DNA from: Mansonella perstans
Taxonomy: Eukaryota > Nematoda > Chromadorea > Rhabditida > Onchocercidae
NCBI GenBank assembly: GCA_037074765.1
Contig: JBAMDO010000054.1
Span: 220,450 to 284,449 of the forward strand
Length of the DNA: 64,000 nt
Reading direction: 5' to 3'
The translations under genes and the position numbers were made by a program. The notes beneath the pieces were generated by a model, which did not search any database, had not been told where the DNA came from, and saw nothing but the letters and a program-made list of their open reading frames with translations. Shown piece after piece: positions 26,201 through 38,400 of the stretch; the first letter of the stretch is position 1, and each line of letters starts with the position of its first letter.

Positions 26201-29119
26201 TGAAGTTCAACCGAAGACTGAAAATAATGTAGTAAATTGACAGAAAAGCGATTGCGAAAAGTTTTTTGATAAATCTGAAAACTTTCTTAACAACAAACCT
26301 TTCTCCACTCAGAATTATATTCGTCGCTCGGAAATGCTCTTGCTATATGGAACAACCTCACAGTGTCACCCTCTTCGAAATTAATATTTTCCGAAAAATT
26401 CACAATTTTCAGCTGTCCTTTTGTAAGTGACACATGTAACCGGTGCATACTACGGCGAACATAATGGATATCATCCTTACTTGTCACTACGCATTCATAG
26501 TCACCAGAATCGGTGTCGCGCAAATCTCTAATAAACAACAGTTTCTTGATGCCATCTCCAATTTTCACATAACGATTTGAAACAATACGACCCTAAAAAT
26601 CTGCTGCTTTTTTAAGTTCTTCAGTACACAACTTTACCTACCATAAAGGGGAGTTAAGCTTCGTAAGTTATATTATTATACATTATTAAACTGGAATTGT
26701 AATCTTTGTCTTCTCTTTCTATTGTAATCCCATAAAGCCTCAGCAAATAGGGCAGTGTAATAAATAAAATAATATGAACAGGCTTTTAGTAATAAATCAG
26801 AGTATCCTCTCCCCTCCACTTTTTTTGATACCACAAATAAATCTAATGCTCATGATTTCACTGCATTCTTTAAATTATATTAAAATGTTGATATCTCCAC
26901 AAATTTTATATAAAGACAACGAGCAAGCATGTGCATAAATCTCAAAATCTCTAAATTTCTATAATGTAAAACTTTCGATTACTAGAATATGTGTATCCGT
27001 GGTGGATACAGTAACGTTATCTCAATTGGGAATATCATGAATTACAGTTACATATATGGGAATAGAAATGGCTATTTTGTTTTTAATGATCTCAAGGAAT
27101 TTCCAGATCTAGTGAAAGATTGGCACTTTCAAAAACTTAGATCAACGTATAAATTAGGGCGGATATCAACGATTTGTAAGAACAGCATACCGTTTCGTCT
27201 TCGCAATGAGGACACTTCCAAGTGAGCATATATCTGAATCCATCTCTTGCATGAAATGTACAGCTCATATCCAATTCATCTCCAACATAAGGCCATGCAC
27301 TTGATACCTCAATAACTGGAGAGTGTTTTATCTCTTCATCATTTTTTAGCGGCATTATTACCATTTCCGCAGTATGGCCCGAATATTTGCAACGAGCCAG
27401 TATCTCCGTACGATCGTTGAGAAGCTCGCGATCCACAGTGAAGCCAATTCTGAGAAAATTATTGGGTTGCAATGAAGCATGGCCAAAACAGCTATGTGCA
27501 GCAAGCATAACCTTAGTAATTTTTTATAATTGAAAAAAACAGAAGCGCCATTAAAAATAAACGGTATGTTTCAGAATGATGTACCTTGGATCAAATTTAA
27601 TTCCATTGGTCTGCTTCACCTGATTAATGAACAACTCCACACCGTTTTCAATGAATTCATCTGTTCTGCATGGCAAAACCACATCAAGTCCTCGGAAAGC
27701 TTTGGAAATATTTAAAGGACCAGAATTCAGGAACGGTCCTGTTCTAGCTGACTTTTCATCTGAATTGTATCGTATTGATAAACTCTTATTGCATACAATT
27801 CATGCAATGAACAGAACTTATCTAATCACTACCCGTAATAATAGTCTGACATAAATTTACCGTATTTTATCTGTTTATTTGACACAAAAGAATCAACATA
27901 AACTATGTTAAAACAAATCCCATGAATTTTATTTGCTTCATCTATATTCTACAAGATCTCTAATTGAAAAGAGACTGACTTTTGCTGTTTGATACATATA
28001 CATATATGGAAGAATTGAATCCGGAATGCTCTCCGGCGCATACATATTCACCCGTATCTGAACTCTTCAGCGTCTCTATCCGTAAACTGCGAAATCCGAT
28101 ATCAAAACCGTCCTCAGTGACTCTGCTTGTTCGCTAAAAATAAAATAGTTCTGAGCGATAAAATCAATTTTTCAAGTAAAATGATGGGAAAATTTATGTG
28201 GTTCTGTGAAAACCAAATGCTTCGTAATTTTTCACGGCATTGATTGATGCACATGCATAACACACATTTACCAGTGGTAAATAACTTAAGGATAATAGAA
28301 GATGCTATTTTCACAAAAGTTAACTCATAAAAACAATTCACTTGGTTTTGTGCAAATTTATGGCACTGATCTTACTATTAAATCTAATTACTAAAATTAA
28401 AGCATTCGCAAAAATTACACAGCACGAAATATATTTACTATATAACCCCATCTCAATTAACGCTTGTATGTTTGTCTTAGGAACGCATGTGACTTTTTTG
28501 ATGGTTAACGAATTTCTTCCTTATTTTTTCATATCAAGTGCAATGCGCATCATCAGCAAATTTCAGAGATAGCAATAACCATTCATCCTCACTACGTAAT
28601 TGTGATTTCCTCACTACGTAATACATCTCTGTTTCCTTCTAAAACCGCATCATACATGTTAGAATATCAAGCGCATCTATAAATAACCGTTCAATACGCT
28701 AATGCGAGAATTCAGGTACGCACCATAATTTTAGCCTTAATGACTGAAGAAATCTTAAGAAACGCTATTACGCTGAAATTTCGTAACTTATCAATGGATT
28801 GAAGTTTACCGTAATGGAATTGATTCAATATCAATATTTAATATCAGTGAATGTTTTTTCTATGTGAATAAAAAAAACCAACCTCTTCAGGATTGAAGCC
28901 AGTATGAAGAGTGTTATCAGGCAATATCCATCTAACCGCTTCCGTTGTTGAGCAATTTAATTCCAATGTTTCGCCAGCTTTCTTTTCAATATATTGCTGA
29001 CCTTTGTATTCTTGAAAAATTTTATTTCCGATGATAACAGGTGGATAAAGTGATGCATCGATAGTAATAAAACACAAAGCAATGAGCAAATGTGTAGTAA
29101 AAGGATAGAATAAATGCAT
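20283..29119 (-). CDS. receptor tyrosine kinase with multiple Ig domains, VEGFR/PDGFR (VER)-like
   Basis: Minus-strand multi-exon gene for a single-pass surface receptor. The start at 29119 gives a signal peptide ([17 protein letters not shown]); an in-frame ATG at 29302 would place this segment internally. The ectodomain has a series of Ig-like exons: 28.88-29.1, 27.98-28.13 (DTGEYVCAG), 27.59-27.72, 27.14-27.51, 26.29-26.6 ([11 protein letters not shown]), 25.05-25.26, 24.79-25.0, 24.06-24.23, 23.59-23.81 ([10 protein letters not shown]) and 23.01-23.28 kb ([13 protein letters not shown]). The membrane segment is at 22.8-22.9 kb ([14 protein letters not shown]). The juxtamembrane [12 protein letters not shown] is followed by the kinase: [17 protein letters not shown] near 22.13 kb, [10 protein letters not shown], a short kinase insert containing [18 protein letters not shown] near 21.32 kb, DFGLA near 21.27 kb and PLKWMALES. 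The last exons give SNPSNRPTF and a tail ending NSNIYM. All catalytic motifs are intact. Ig number and kinase insert favour the VEGFR/PDGFR class over FGFR, but this is by eye. Confidence 0.85.
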
Positions 29120-30593
29120 AAATCGCCAAAAGGAAGCATAATAATGAAATTTTGCAGGTGAATAATCGGATGAAACGTGGGAGTGCTTCTTTGTAGAGAA
29201 ACTGTTAGGTGCAGCATATGATGACCTCGGGTATACTTCATGTCTGCTTGATCCGAAGGAAAACTGTGGACTGCTGCACTGCTGAACTTCCATCACTCTC
29301 ACTGCAAAATGATTTGGCTTGAGGGCTAATATTTGCTAATGAATTATCGACGATGTGGTTTGTAATGAATGAAAGAAAATGGCAATGAGTCATCGTGCTC
29401 GTCATTTCTAGCATTATGAGTCAGACTGTTGACATCGAGAACACCGCAGAATCATTTGGGTTACAAGGACACGGATGTAAGTGGGATGACTAATCCCAGC
29501 GTATACCAGTGCCTATGAATGCTGCCTTTGCTCGTGAATAGAACATATACGAACAAATACCCGTTCTTGATGACAGACAGTAGCAGATAAAAATAAGTAC
29601 CGATTATCAGGTGGGATATCAACTTTGTCAGCTGCACTCTGTGCCCGTGCCACTGTCACTACGAACTGTCATCGTCAACCATAGCAAGTCCTTATTCTAG
29701 AAACTATCGCAAAATTCCCACTGCATTTTATACATTTAGCAGTGTAAGTATACAAACCTGGTGCAGACAAATACACACACAAATATATAGATATACACCC
29801 GTAATATACAAGGTGCACATTCAAAAGCGACATTACATTTCCGGTTTCTTTTATTTGAGTTTCTTACCTGTATTGTGTCACTCTGATGAGCTGTTTTCAA
29901 TGAAGAAGATCAATGATTCCAGTTACTGCGAATCCGGCAGGCTTCAAATGACTTTTAAGTGGTCTGTTCGACACCATCACAAATCGTTCGCACGAAGATA
30001 CCATTTTAAACATCATTCATTTTTAACAAATTGACTATCTTAAGCAAAGTTTATTATCAGACAACCGATTGCTGGCAAGTATACGACTCGTTGGATCTGC
30101 TTTACTTAATTGTCGTTTTTTCCTGAATAGCTCTGTTGATTATCAGCTAGCTATGCGTAATATCTGCATCCAGGAATCGTTTTGCACATGTATTCCGATG
30201 AAACGAAATATAACCACAGTGATAGTGCTATACAATCATTAGGATCAAACATATCAGTAGGCAAAACTGTGCACTCATCCCATCCAATACATGTCACTAA
30301 CATCATGTTATCAGATATATGAAGTTGTTGTAGACAAGTCAATTTCATACGAGAAGCAAACAAGTGCAACCCCGTATTTGGATTATGATGAACTGTTCCA
30401 ATTCATTCCCATGAAATCTTTTGTAAACTGACTTGTAAAAATGCTTAACGAAAAAAAGAAGGAAAGCGAGGTCATTTAATATAATGCACGCTCCAGATGA
30501 CGCCTAAACAAATTCGAACTAACTGGGATTGGTAAGAAGGAATCCATCTGTACATCTGTCCACTGCCGGTTTGTCCATCAATGTGGATTTTAT

Positions 30594-30656
30594 GCGTGTA
30601 TGTGTGTGTGTGTGTGTATGTGTTTGTGCGCGTGCAGTATGTATGTATGTGTATTT
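30594..30656. repeat. (TG)n microsatellite
   Basis: GTGTATGTGTGTGTGTG-type run, then degenerate TGTTTGTGCGCG and a (TATG)n stretch. Intergenic. Confidence 0.9.
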
Positions 30657-31272
30657 GGGTCTGTTGTAATATCTCCACAAAGTGTTTCTTTTTTGAATAT
30701 GACTTCGAGAACAGCCTGCATCAGGTTGAGTCTCTACTTCCTATCGATTATTTGTTCCTGCGAGAAGACTGTTAGTACCAAAATTTTCACATCGAAATTT
30801 TCGTACGTTACCAAATTTTGCCACTTAAAATGGTATATAAAATGACATCAGCTTCTCTGAGTTTATTTGCACAATAGAGTGTCATATTCAAATTCTTACA
30901 CAGTTATCTAATCAAATACATAAAAAAAATTCCTGGAATGCAAGGTCCCTAGTTGATAAAGACGCAAAAAAATTTCAACAGAACAGTACAATACGTTTAT
31001 AATTTAAAAGTGCCGAAAACATTTTCAATAAAAAAAGTTGTGCATTCTTGGAGTCTTTTTCTTCAAATTATGAATAGATAGGGATGTCAGCATTATCAAA
31101 ATTTGTAGAACATCCTTGAAAGGATGTTTATGGTAGCTTTGCTTTCAAATTTTCATCAGAAGCACATTTAACTGAAGCAAAAATATCTTGAAAGGAACTG
31201 CGCGTATTATTAAGGCTGTAGGCTTTTATTCTGCAGGAAATGTAGAAATGGATCTGTAAATGCCATTGGACT

Positions 31273-31383
31273 TAATATGTAATTTTTGATATTTCAAACA
31301 ACAAAATTATATGTAATTTTTGATATTTCAAACAACAAAATTGCTTAATATGTAATATATTTTGATATTTCAACAACAAAATT
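31273..31383. repeat. 35-37 bp tandem repeat, three copies
   Basis: Units at about 31274-31308, 31309-31342 and 31347-31383 share ATATGTAATTTTTGATATTT, then CAAACAACAAAATT. The first two are nearly identical; the third has a small insertion and a one-base deletion. A 13-bp direct duplication (TTTCACCAGAACG) follows at about 31388-31413. Confidence 0.9.
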
Positions 31384-32303
31384 CACTTTTTCACCAGAAC
31401 GTTTCACCAGAACGATGGAGTTTCCGACTCAACCAGCGATGTGTGTTATAATCGTATATTTCTGTATCTTACAACAGCCGTTATAATTTGTTACAACATA
31501 TACCTTTGTATACAGAGCTGTTCTGTAAATTTTGACGGGTGCTCGTTATCTGCAAACAGGTCTCCATTCGATACTCCTATAAGTAATTGCTTTTCATGTT
31601 ATCTAGATACCACCAGTGGCACGACTGGAAATTTTCATTTTTAAGCTCAAAAACATCCGCTAGCAACTGCGTTATTTTTTTGATTAATTTCAAACTTGAG
31701 ACTACTACGATCATCAGAATTGTTTCGGTTTATTGATGCCCTCCAATCGCATTCCTAGACTGATTTATCATATGCTTTAAGTAAAAACAGCTGCACCAAT
31801 TTTTTAAAAATTTCAATCATATGAATAATTTTTAGTGATCATATTTACGAAAACATAGTAAATCTATGCATGATAACCGAGTTTCTTTGCTAAACCGATG
31901 AAAGCGCAGATTACATGTCCCTCCATTCAATTATGTATTTTCCAAAAAGAAATATTAATTGCTTTTCACAAAAAACATGTAATGTAAGGAGTTTACAATG
32001 ATGAAGTCGATCAGTCAGTGAGTGATGAATTTGTACCAATAAGCATTCCTGCATATTGAGCTCTTATATTGTGCAGAAAAGATAAAGTATCCAGCACGAT
32101 CACATTCACTTCATTTATGCCAACTGCTAATTAAAGGTTTAGAAGCCCAATAATTAATAAATATGCTCAGTTAAGCAGATGAAGGCATATATTTGATATT
32201 TACATTGCCTGTTTTGCAGAATCGTTATAAGATTTCATTTTTCACAAATATGCGTTGTGAGACTGCAAGAACAGCGGTGTTATAAAGAAAGGAACGAAAT
32301 ATT

Positions 32304-32335
32304 TTTTATTTTATTTTATTTTATTCAATTTATTT
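32304..32335. repeat. (TTTTA)n low-complexity run
   Basis: Pentanucleotide TTTTA repeat in intergenic sequence. Confidence 0.8.
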
Positions 32336-33420
32336 CAAATAAGTTGCAATCAGTAGTTTTCAAATGACCTGATTTTAAATATTGATGATAGAATGCTATC
32401 TCACGATTTTGCTGGTTTACTATGATATGCGTTCTTATTAGTAGCAATATCGGATGCCGATGCTGTGCTACGTTAACCACCGTCCTGACATTAAACGCTG
32501 TGATGCGCGTGGCAAACGAATAACAGGAATTTCATGCTGCTAATGGGTTAAGTATTTGTCACCGTGATGTATTTATTTCTTTCTCTATATGTTTGTTTTC
32601 AAAGAGTATGTATGTTGCAAACAGGTACAAGGAAGAATTGTCTATCACCAGGATGTTTGTGTTTGCTCTATCGATATCACTTCAGTTTACTGCATCTCGA
32701 CAGATTTTACAATTCAGATTATTTTGCATAATTTCAATATCAGCTCATGTTACACAAAATTGTTCCGGAACATTAGTAACTTGTAGCTGTGGTCATCCGG
32801 CGTCATGTAACGAAAAGAACCATTGGTTGTTCTTGACACGATACTCCAGCATTAAAAAGTCGGTTCATTCCTGTTAAATGATATTGTATCATTCTTATTT
32901 TTATTCTTATTAGTAGTTACATTATATTGACATACAGTAGAGCTTCTTTTTGTCAACCAATGATGGAAAAACACATTGCTTACCGTAACTGTTTATTGTC
33001 TTGCAGATACCAAAAAAGTGACCGTGTCACAGGTGATTGATAATATTTTTATAGGCATAACTTAAACTGAATAAGAATGCTCTCCAAATAAAGGCACATA
33101 ATATTCCTTGTTTGATAACAGTCAATATAAATAAATAATGAAATACGATATGATGCATGAGCGAAGTTTCAAGTCAAAGGAGTTCAACATTTCCAAAGTA
33201 AAATATAAGAAATATATTGCCACGGTAACGTAGTCGTTAATTTTCAATTTTTTGTACTCTCAAAATCTCATTTTACATCACGAGATAGAGCTTCCACACT
33301 GACACCTTCAAAAGAAATAAAAAATATTGGAATCATTCAAAAATAAATGTATCTTCATTCCTCAATGTGAGGTCCAAGTTTGTATCACAAGTTTAACTTG
33401 ACCGTTGGATTCCATTAAAG

Positions 33421-33660
33421 ATTATTTCCATAATACCATGATCTAATTCCACGGACAATGACATTTGGTTTACTCAGGTTGCAACATAAAGTCGCTTTCA
33501 AAGAGCCGTTGAATTGTCGCATAGCTCTTTCTTGACAAATGATTTCACCGCTTACTCTCTATGAAGATTAGTGTTATAGTATATATTGAATTTTGTTTGG
33601 CTCACCAATTCTAATCATTAGTGCTGCTAAAAGTACAACAAAAAGTTTTTGCAAAAACAT
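33421..33660 (-). CDS. candidate small secreted protein or decayed copy of one
   Basis: At 33606-33660 an ATG opens a textbook signal peptide (MFLQKLFVVLLAALMIRIG), ending at a GTGAGC donor. Downstream on the minus strand, 33423-33554 stays open in the matching phase (about 45 codons, starting VSGEIICQERA) up to a TAA. The acceptor for it (AGAGAG) is poor. The same DNA at about 33470-33560 is clearly similar to 33661-33800, where a different frame is open. In that other frame this copy has two stops. It is therefore either a short secreted peptide or a pseudogene copy that kept its signal exon. No family recognised. Confidence 0.3.
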
Positions 33661-33951
33661 TTAATTTCCCTCAGGTTGACACAAAAAGTCATTTTCAAAT
33701 GTGTCGTTGATTCGTTTACTCGAAGGATTCAGATTCTTGAAAGTTTTTTCACATGAATTGTTACATAGCCCCTTCTGGAAAAATGATTTCAACATTTCAA
33801 GATGTTCAACAGGCACTAATTCATGCATGGCAGATTCTGCCATTTTCTCAGCAGGTCTCACTTGTCGGAAAATCCAAAATCCATAGTGAAAATTTTTAGT
33901 ATAAATTATTCGAAGTTCAAATACTTGCGAGACAAGTGATTCAGTACACAA
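33661..33951 (-). CDS. terminal exon of an unrecognised gene, paired with a neighbouring copy
   Basis: Open frame ending with TAA at 33661-33663, preceded upstream by a TTTTAG acceptor near 33975. The end of the protein reads SFFQKGLCNNSCEKTF, then FENDFLCQPEGN, with three Cys in the last 40 residues. I could not find the 5' exon. Adjacent sequence at 33470-33560 is a shortened, diverged duplicate lacking about 40 bases. No family recognised; secretion is only suggested by the signal-peptide exon beside the copy. Confidence 0.3.
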   Translation of the reverse strand: MCTESLVSQVFELRIIYTKNFHYGFWIFRQVRPAEKMAESAMHELVPVEHLEMLKSFFQKGLCNNSCEKTFKNLNPSSKRINDTFENDFLCQPEGN

Positions 33952-35479
33952 AAAATTAAAATTTTTTCGAAACCTAAAATAATGAACCGTGACAATTAAA
34001 TCTTATGCAACTGTCAAATATAAAGCATCTCTCGTTCATGATTTTAAAACAATTTATACAATGTCGGTCTATTAGGTGGTATGCCTGAGTTATAACATTA
34101 TGCTATTTTTCAGGACATGATATCTGAAGTATTATCAATAACTGCATTCTCTGCTACATTTGAATGCAAAAAGCTTAATACTTATTCTCTTCTTTAAAAA
34201 ATACTCCTGTCATCTTACTAGATTTAGTCATCCTATGAGTGTGCATATTTACTAGGCGAAAGATCAGGTACACACTTTTCTGATTGTGCAGTGGAAAATT
34301 AATTAGAAAACATCTAAACCATGCAACTTCTTTTTCATCTCATCGCTCGCTCTTTCCATCTTTTGCTTCAGATGTGTGCTTTTCTGCTTAGAAATTGCTC
34401 TTCTTTCATTATTGCTTAATCCTTTTTTATCCTTGATTTTACTCATTTTTATTTTATTTCATTTTTATTTCTTAATTTTACTCACTTTTACTCATCTTTT
34501 ACTAATCCTTGATCCTTTACTCATTTTTACAAGTAGTCAAATTCATGTGAAAGATAACAATGTATGCGAGAATGTCATCACAACGGGAATATCTACTCAG
34601 CTGCTTGTGTGAAAATGGCGCATTTGGATTTTACTGTCCCTTAGCAACGCTCATTTATCTCATAAAAAATTACCCAATATGAGCTGTGAAGCCTTTTCTT
34701 TTTGCAATACTTTAATATTTCTCTTTCATTTATACGTTCATAATCGAAGGGTGTTTGATTATTTAGTGCAGCAAATCTCAGTTTACGTCGAATATGCAAA
34801 TCAATATGACCATAACGTTGAACTGTTCAGTTCAATTTCTTCACTTGGGCGATTCGTCAATAATTTTTTGACCGAAGCATTTTGGCTTTCTTCTACGATT
34901 CTGTATTTTCAATTTTGTGTACAATAGAATTACAAGGAAATATCTTTTAAATAATTTCTTATAGTCCATCTTAATATGATTTTCGTTCAATAAAAATAAG
35001 TAAGCGTTACTGTGAGCAATATTTTAGTGTATTTATTTGATCAAAAAACTGTTTATAATAATGTTGACATAAAATTCAGTTATATGAGTAATGACAGTTG
35101 ATTCTTTTCATCATTAGATTGGCTACGCATTCAATATCTATTGCTATATCTTGTGCCTCACGAATTTATCGATGCTTTTGATAGTTGAAATACCAAAACT
35201 TCATTAGGCCAGAGAACAGCAATATCCTGACGGACTCACTCTAGCTCAACTACTTCATACTAAAGTCCGGAAGAGAAATGTTGTATTTTTTGTAAATATC
35301 CTGAAAAGGAATGCATTGACTGTTTCATAAAACGAATGCAAATGAGGCAGTGGACATTCGATCAAGCAATATCTGCTTTAGTGTATGTAGCTTTAGTTAA
35401 GCTTCAATGCAATCCTTTTTTCTGCATAGTTTTGTAAAAGTTAGTTGTTGTATATTAATATATTATTCATTTTTTTCAT

Positions 35480-35496
35480 ATTTAGGCTAATTGATG
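35480..35496 (+). promoter_or_regulatory. possible spliced-leader trans-splice acceptor
   Basis: A T-rich tract ends TTTCATATTTAG, and the ATG of the coiled-coil gene follows nine bases later (35494). In nematodes this close spacing at a first exon is typical of SL1 addition. An ordinary upstream exon is not ruled out. Confidence 0.4.
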
Positions 35497-38400
35497 TCCA
35501 TAACAAGTGCGGCCGCTAAATTTGTCAATTCGCATGATTATCAGGGCCAATCAAAGGAAAAGAACAAATCACCGAATAATGTTATTGAAGCAGCTAGTAA
35601 TAGTTCAGTTCCAAATGATTCCACCAACTTAATTGACCATACTGGATACTATATTGGTAGGTCGTATCTTTAGCGTACCACTGATATAACATGGGATTCA
35701 AGCTGTTACTAATTAATGTGAAAAGTATGATTGTTCGAAATATAGAAGTGTAGGTCAGATTTTAGACTTACATTTCGAATTTTGGAAGGCATAAACCTCG
35801 CGATTGCATTTGAAAATATGTTCATATTACTGAAATTTTAGGAAAGCATAATTACCCAAGCACATCGGGTGAAATATATGATCGTCGTCGAATGCTAAGA
35901 AGTATATATTCTGCGAAACACTCTGCTCCAGCAAAATCTACGTATCGTCTTGCTGTCAAACCATTATCCTTTCCCCTCTTGCCACTAAAATTGTCGGAAA
36001 AACGGCCGCTTCATGGTATAATTTTCTTCAAAATCCGTTTTATTATTATTTAAATCGCATTAATTTAATTATTATCCGAATTTTATCTCATTCACTATAT
36101 GGGCAAAAGCTGTAGTCCATCTTTTCCGCACTTAATAGAGAGCAAATAATAGTTATATCATTGTCGAATGCAGCGGTACTGAGATGACAAATGGTTTTAA
36201 AAAGTGAATAATTTGTTCTATGTAGTATCATTGCAATCCGATCAGGGTGGAACGCCGCAACAAGAACAAATCGATAATTTACGAGAAGAACTATACGGAA
36301 TTAAACGAGTAAGTGAGCTGGCCTACATATCCATGTAATCAATAGCTCATATGAGGCTAGTTGACACAGAAATTTTGCGGGAGGAAAATGTGAGAAAATG
36401 TGGGCTTACATCTAATACGATTGATGATAAAAAAATTATGCATTTTGAAAGTAGTAAATCAAAGATTATGGTTGCGTCAAGAAAACTGCAGCATTAAACT
36501 GTTAAATATATGACGCCGGCATTTAAAATTTCTATTAGAAATGCTCATCAATCAGTCTTTTTGCTGTTTCAGAATTACGCTATTGCATTAAAGGAAAATG
36601 TTGTATTAAAAACGCGTTTAAAACGTTCAAATAACGAAATAGTGAAGAGAGATCGTCAATTACAGAATTTGTTGTGCATTCAGGTATGTTGTCTTTCAAT
36701 CTTGCATTATTTTACAAATTTCAGTCTTACCAATCCTGCGACTTTTTTAATGAATTTATAAACTTCTCTTTGCCAAATTAGTTGCTGCCACTGCTGCTTT
36801 ACTTTTTTATTAAAATCATTTTGCAGACGTCTGCAATATTTAGTACTGTTATAGTTTAGTCTAAAGGTTATGCATCTGATGGCCAGCAGGGAAACATGGC
36901 AGCAATGAAGCAGAAAATTGTGATGTTGGAATCGCTTTTGAAAGAAAAGACCAATGAAATAAGGTTTTCACTGTTTTGTGTGTAGTATTTGATTTCAGCA
37001 TGAAAAGTATATATTTAAAAATATGTATCATGACTATAATTTCAGCCGATTGAAATATGATCGTGAAGCAATGAAGATCACAGATTATCAGAAGCATATA
37101 TCAACTTTCCAGTCAGAATGCAACAATATGAAGTGCTATCTTACTTATATCACTCCTCCACTTAGGCCAGCAGTACCACTGTTTTTTCACTCTCATTTTT
37201 ATATGTATCACTTGTAGCATTTTGCATGACCAAATATTTATATCAAACTATGAAAATCCACTTACTTATCAATTTTCAGCAAGAAAAGGACTGGTCTGCG
37301 ACGTTTACCTAAACGACAAAGCAAAGTGCATAGAAGCAGTAATGATGAAAAATTGAGAGAAGCACTTAGCTTTTTGGAAAAAGAAAATGATAAGATGCGT
37401 TCAAAACTACAAATTTTCTTTAACTGCTCAAGTTGTTCTACAGATGGTAAGCTTGACTTACAAATTTGGTGAGAGTTAGATTACCACACTAAAACGATAG
37501 TTTAAGCATGTGACGCTGTGGGCTCTATATGCAGAAGATTTAAACAACGAGAGTATTATGCGGTAATTGCATCTATCACTTTTTTCTTTCATTCATGCAT
37601 ATAATTTCCTGCTTTGCCTACTAAGGAAGGGATTTAAGAAATTTAAAAAATATGAACTAGACTGTTTTTCGTGATTCCTGAAATTTTTGGAAAACTTGTA
37701 CGTATTTTTTGCATTCTTCCGGCTTTCCATTTCAAGTACATGCAGCATATACAGCTAGAGAGAAATCTTTAGCATTTGTTTTCAAAAATAACGAACTTCA
37801 CTCGAATTAGTTTGGGAATTAAAATGTCGTCATTAAGCGTATTTCATGCAAAGTCTTTCATGCAATGTGCGTCTGTTGAATTTTTTTGTTTCTTCTCTTT
37901 TGGATGCATATCGTAGTTATGTTCTTTTAATTATTTAGTAGTTTCTCGACATTTAATGGCAATGTAACATTAAAAGCTAAAATATCCCAAACAGTTGGTT
38001 TCAGCAGTAACGATGCTTGAGGTAATTCTTGGTGTATGCTCCATATTTTTCTGAAAAGACAGACATATTACTGAGTTTTCTTTTCTTAGCTACTGGATGG
38101 TATATATAATTCGTTCTCAATTTACAGATTTCTCATCCCGTTAAGATGTTTGTGAGTCAAAGGGACGAACACATAGATAGTGTTTAGAATGATGTCGTTA
38201 AAATAAATGCTGGTGCTAGAAGCTTCCTCTTATTGTATGTGTATGAAATATGCCCATGTTGGCAAGTTTCATTGACTTCTTTGAACGCTGTAATGAAACC
38301 TCAGTTACGGTGTAAGAACTGGAGAAAGACTGATTGCCTTTACTACTATTAAATGGTTCATTAGCACAAAATTAAACAGTTGCTAAAGATCAGGCATGAT

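Larger units (their letters stand above)
29303..33420. other. gene-poor upstream region of the receptor kinase
   Basis: About 4 kb 5' of the receptor kinase, likely holding its promoter. Small open frames occur at 30151-30369 (minus, Cys-containing, 72 codons), 31441-31644 (plus) and 32593-32877 (plus; the last two have hydrophobic stretches and several Cys). None matches a family I know and none has clear flanking exons. The repeats found here are listed separately. Confidence 0.5.

Noticed and set aside
33423..33554. Transthyretin-like domain suggested by a signal peptide followed by VSGEIICQ
   Set aside because: Only the first few residues fit, the frame is short, the acceptor is weak, and the DNA aligns with a neighbour that uses another frame.
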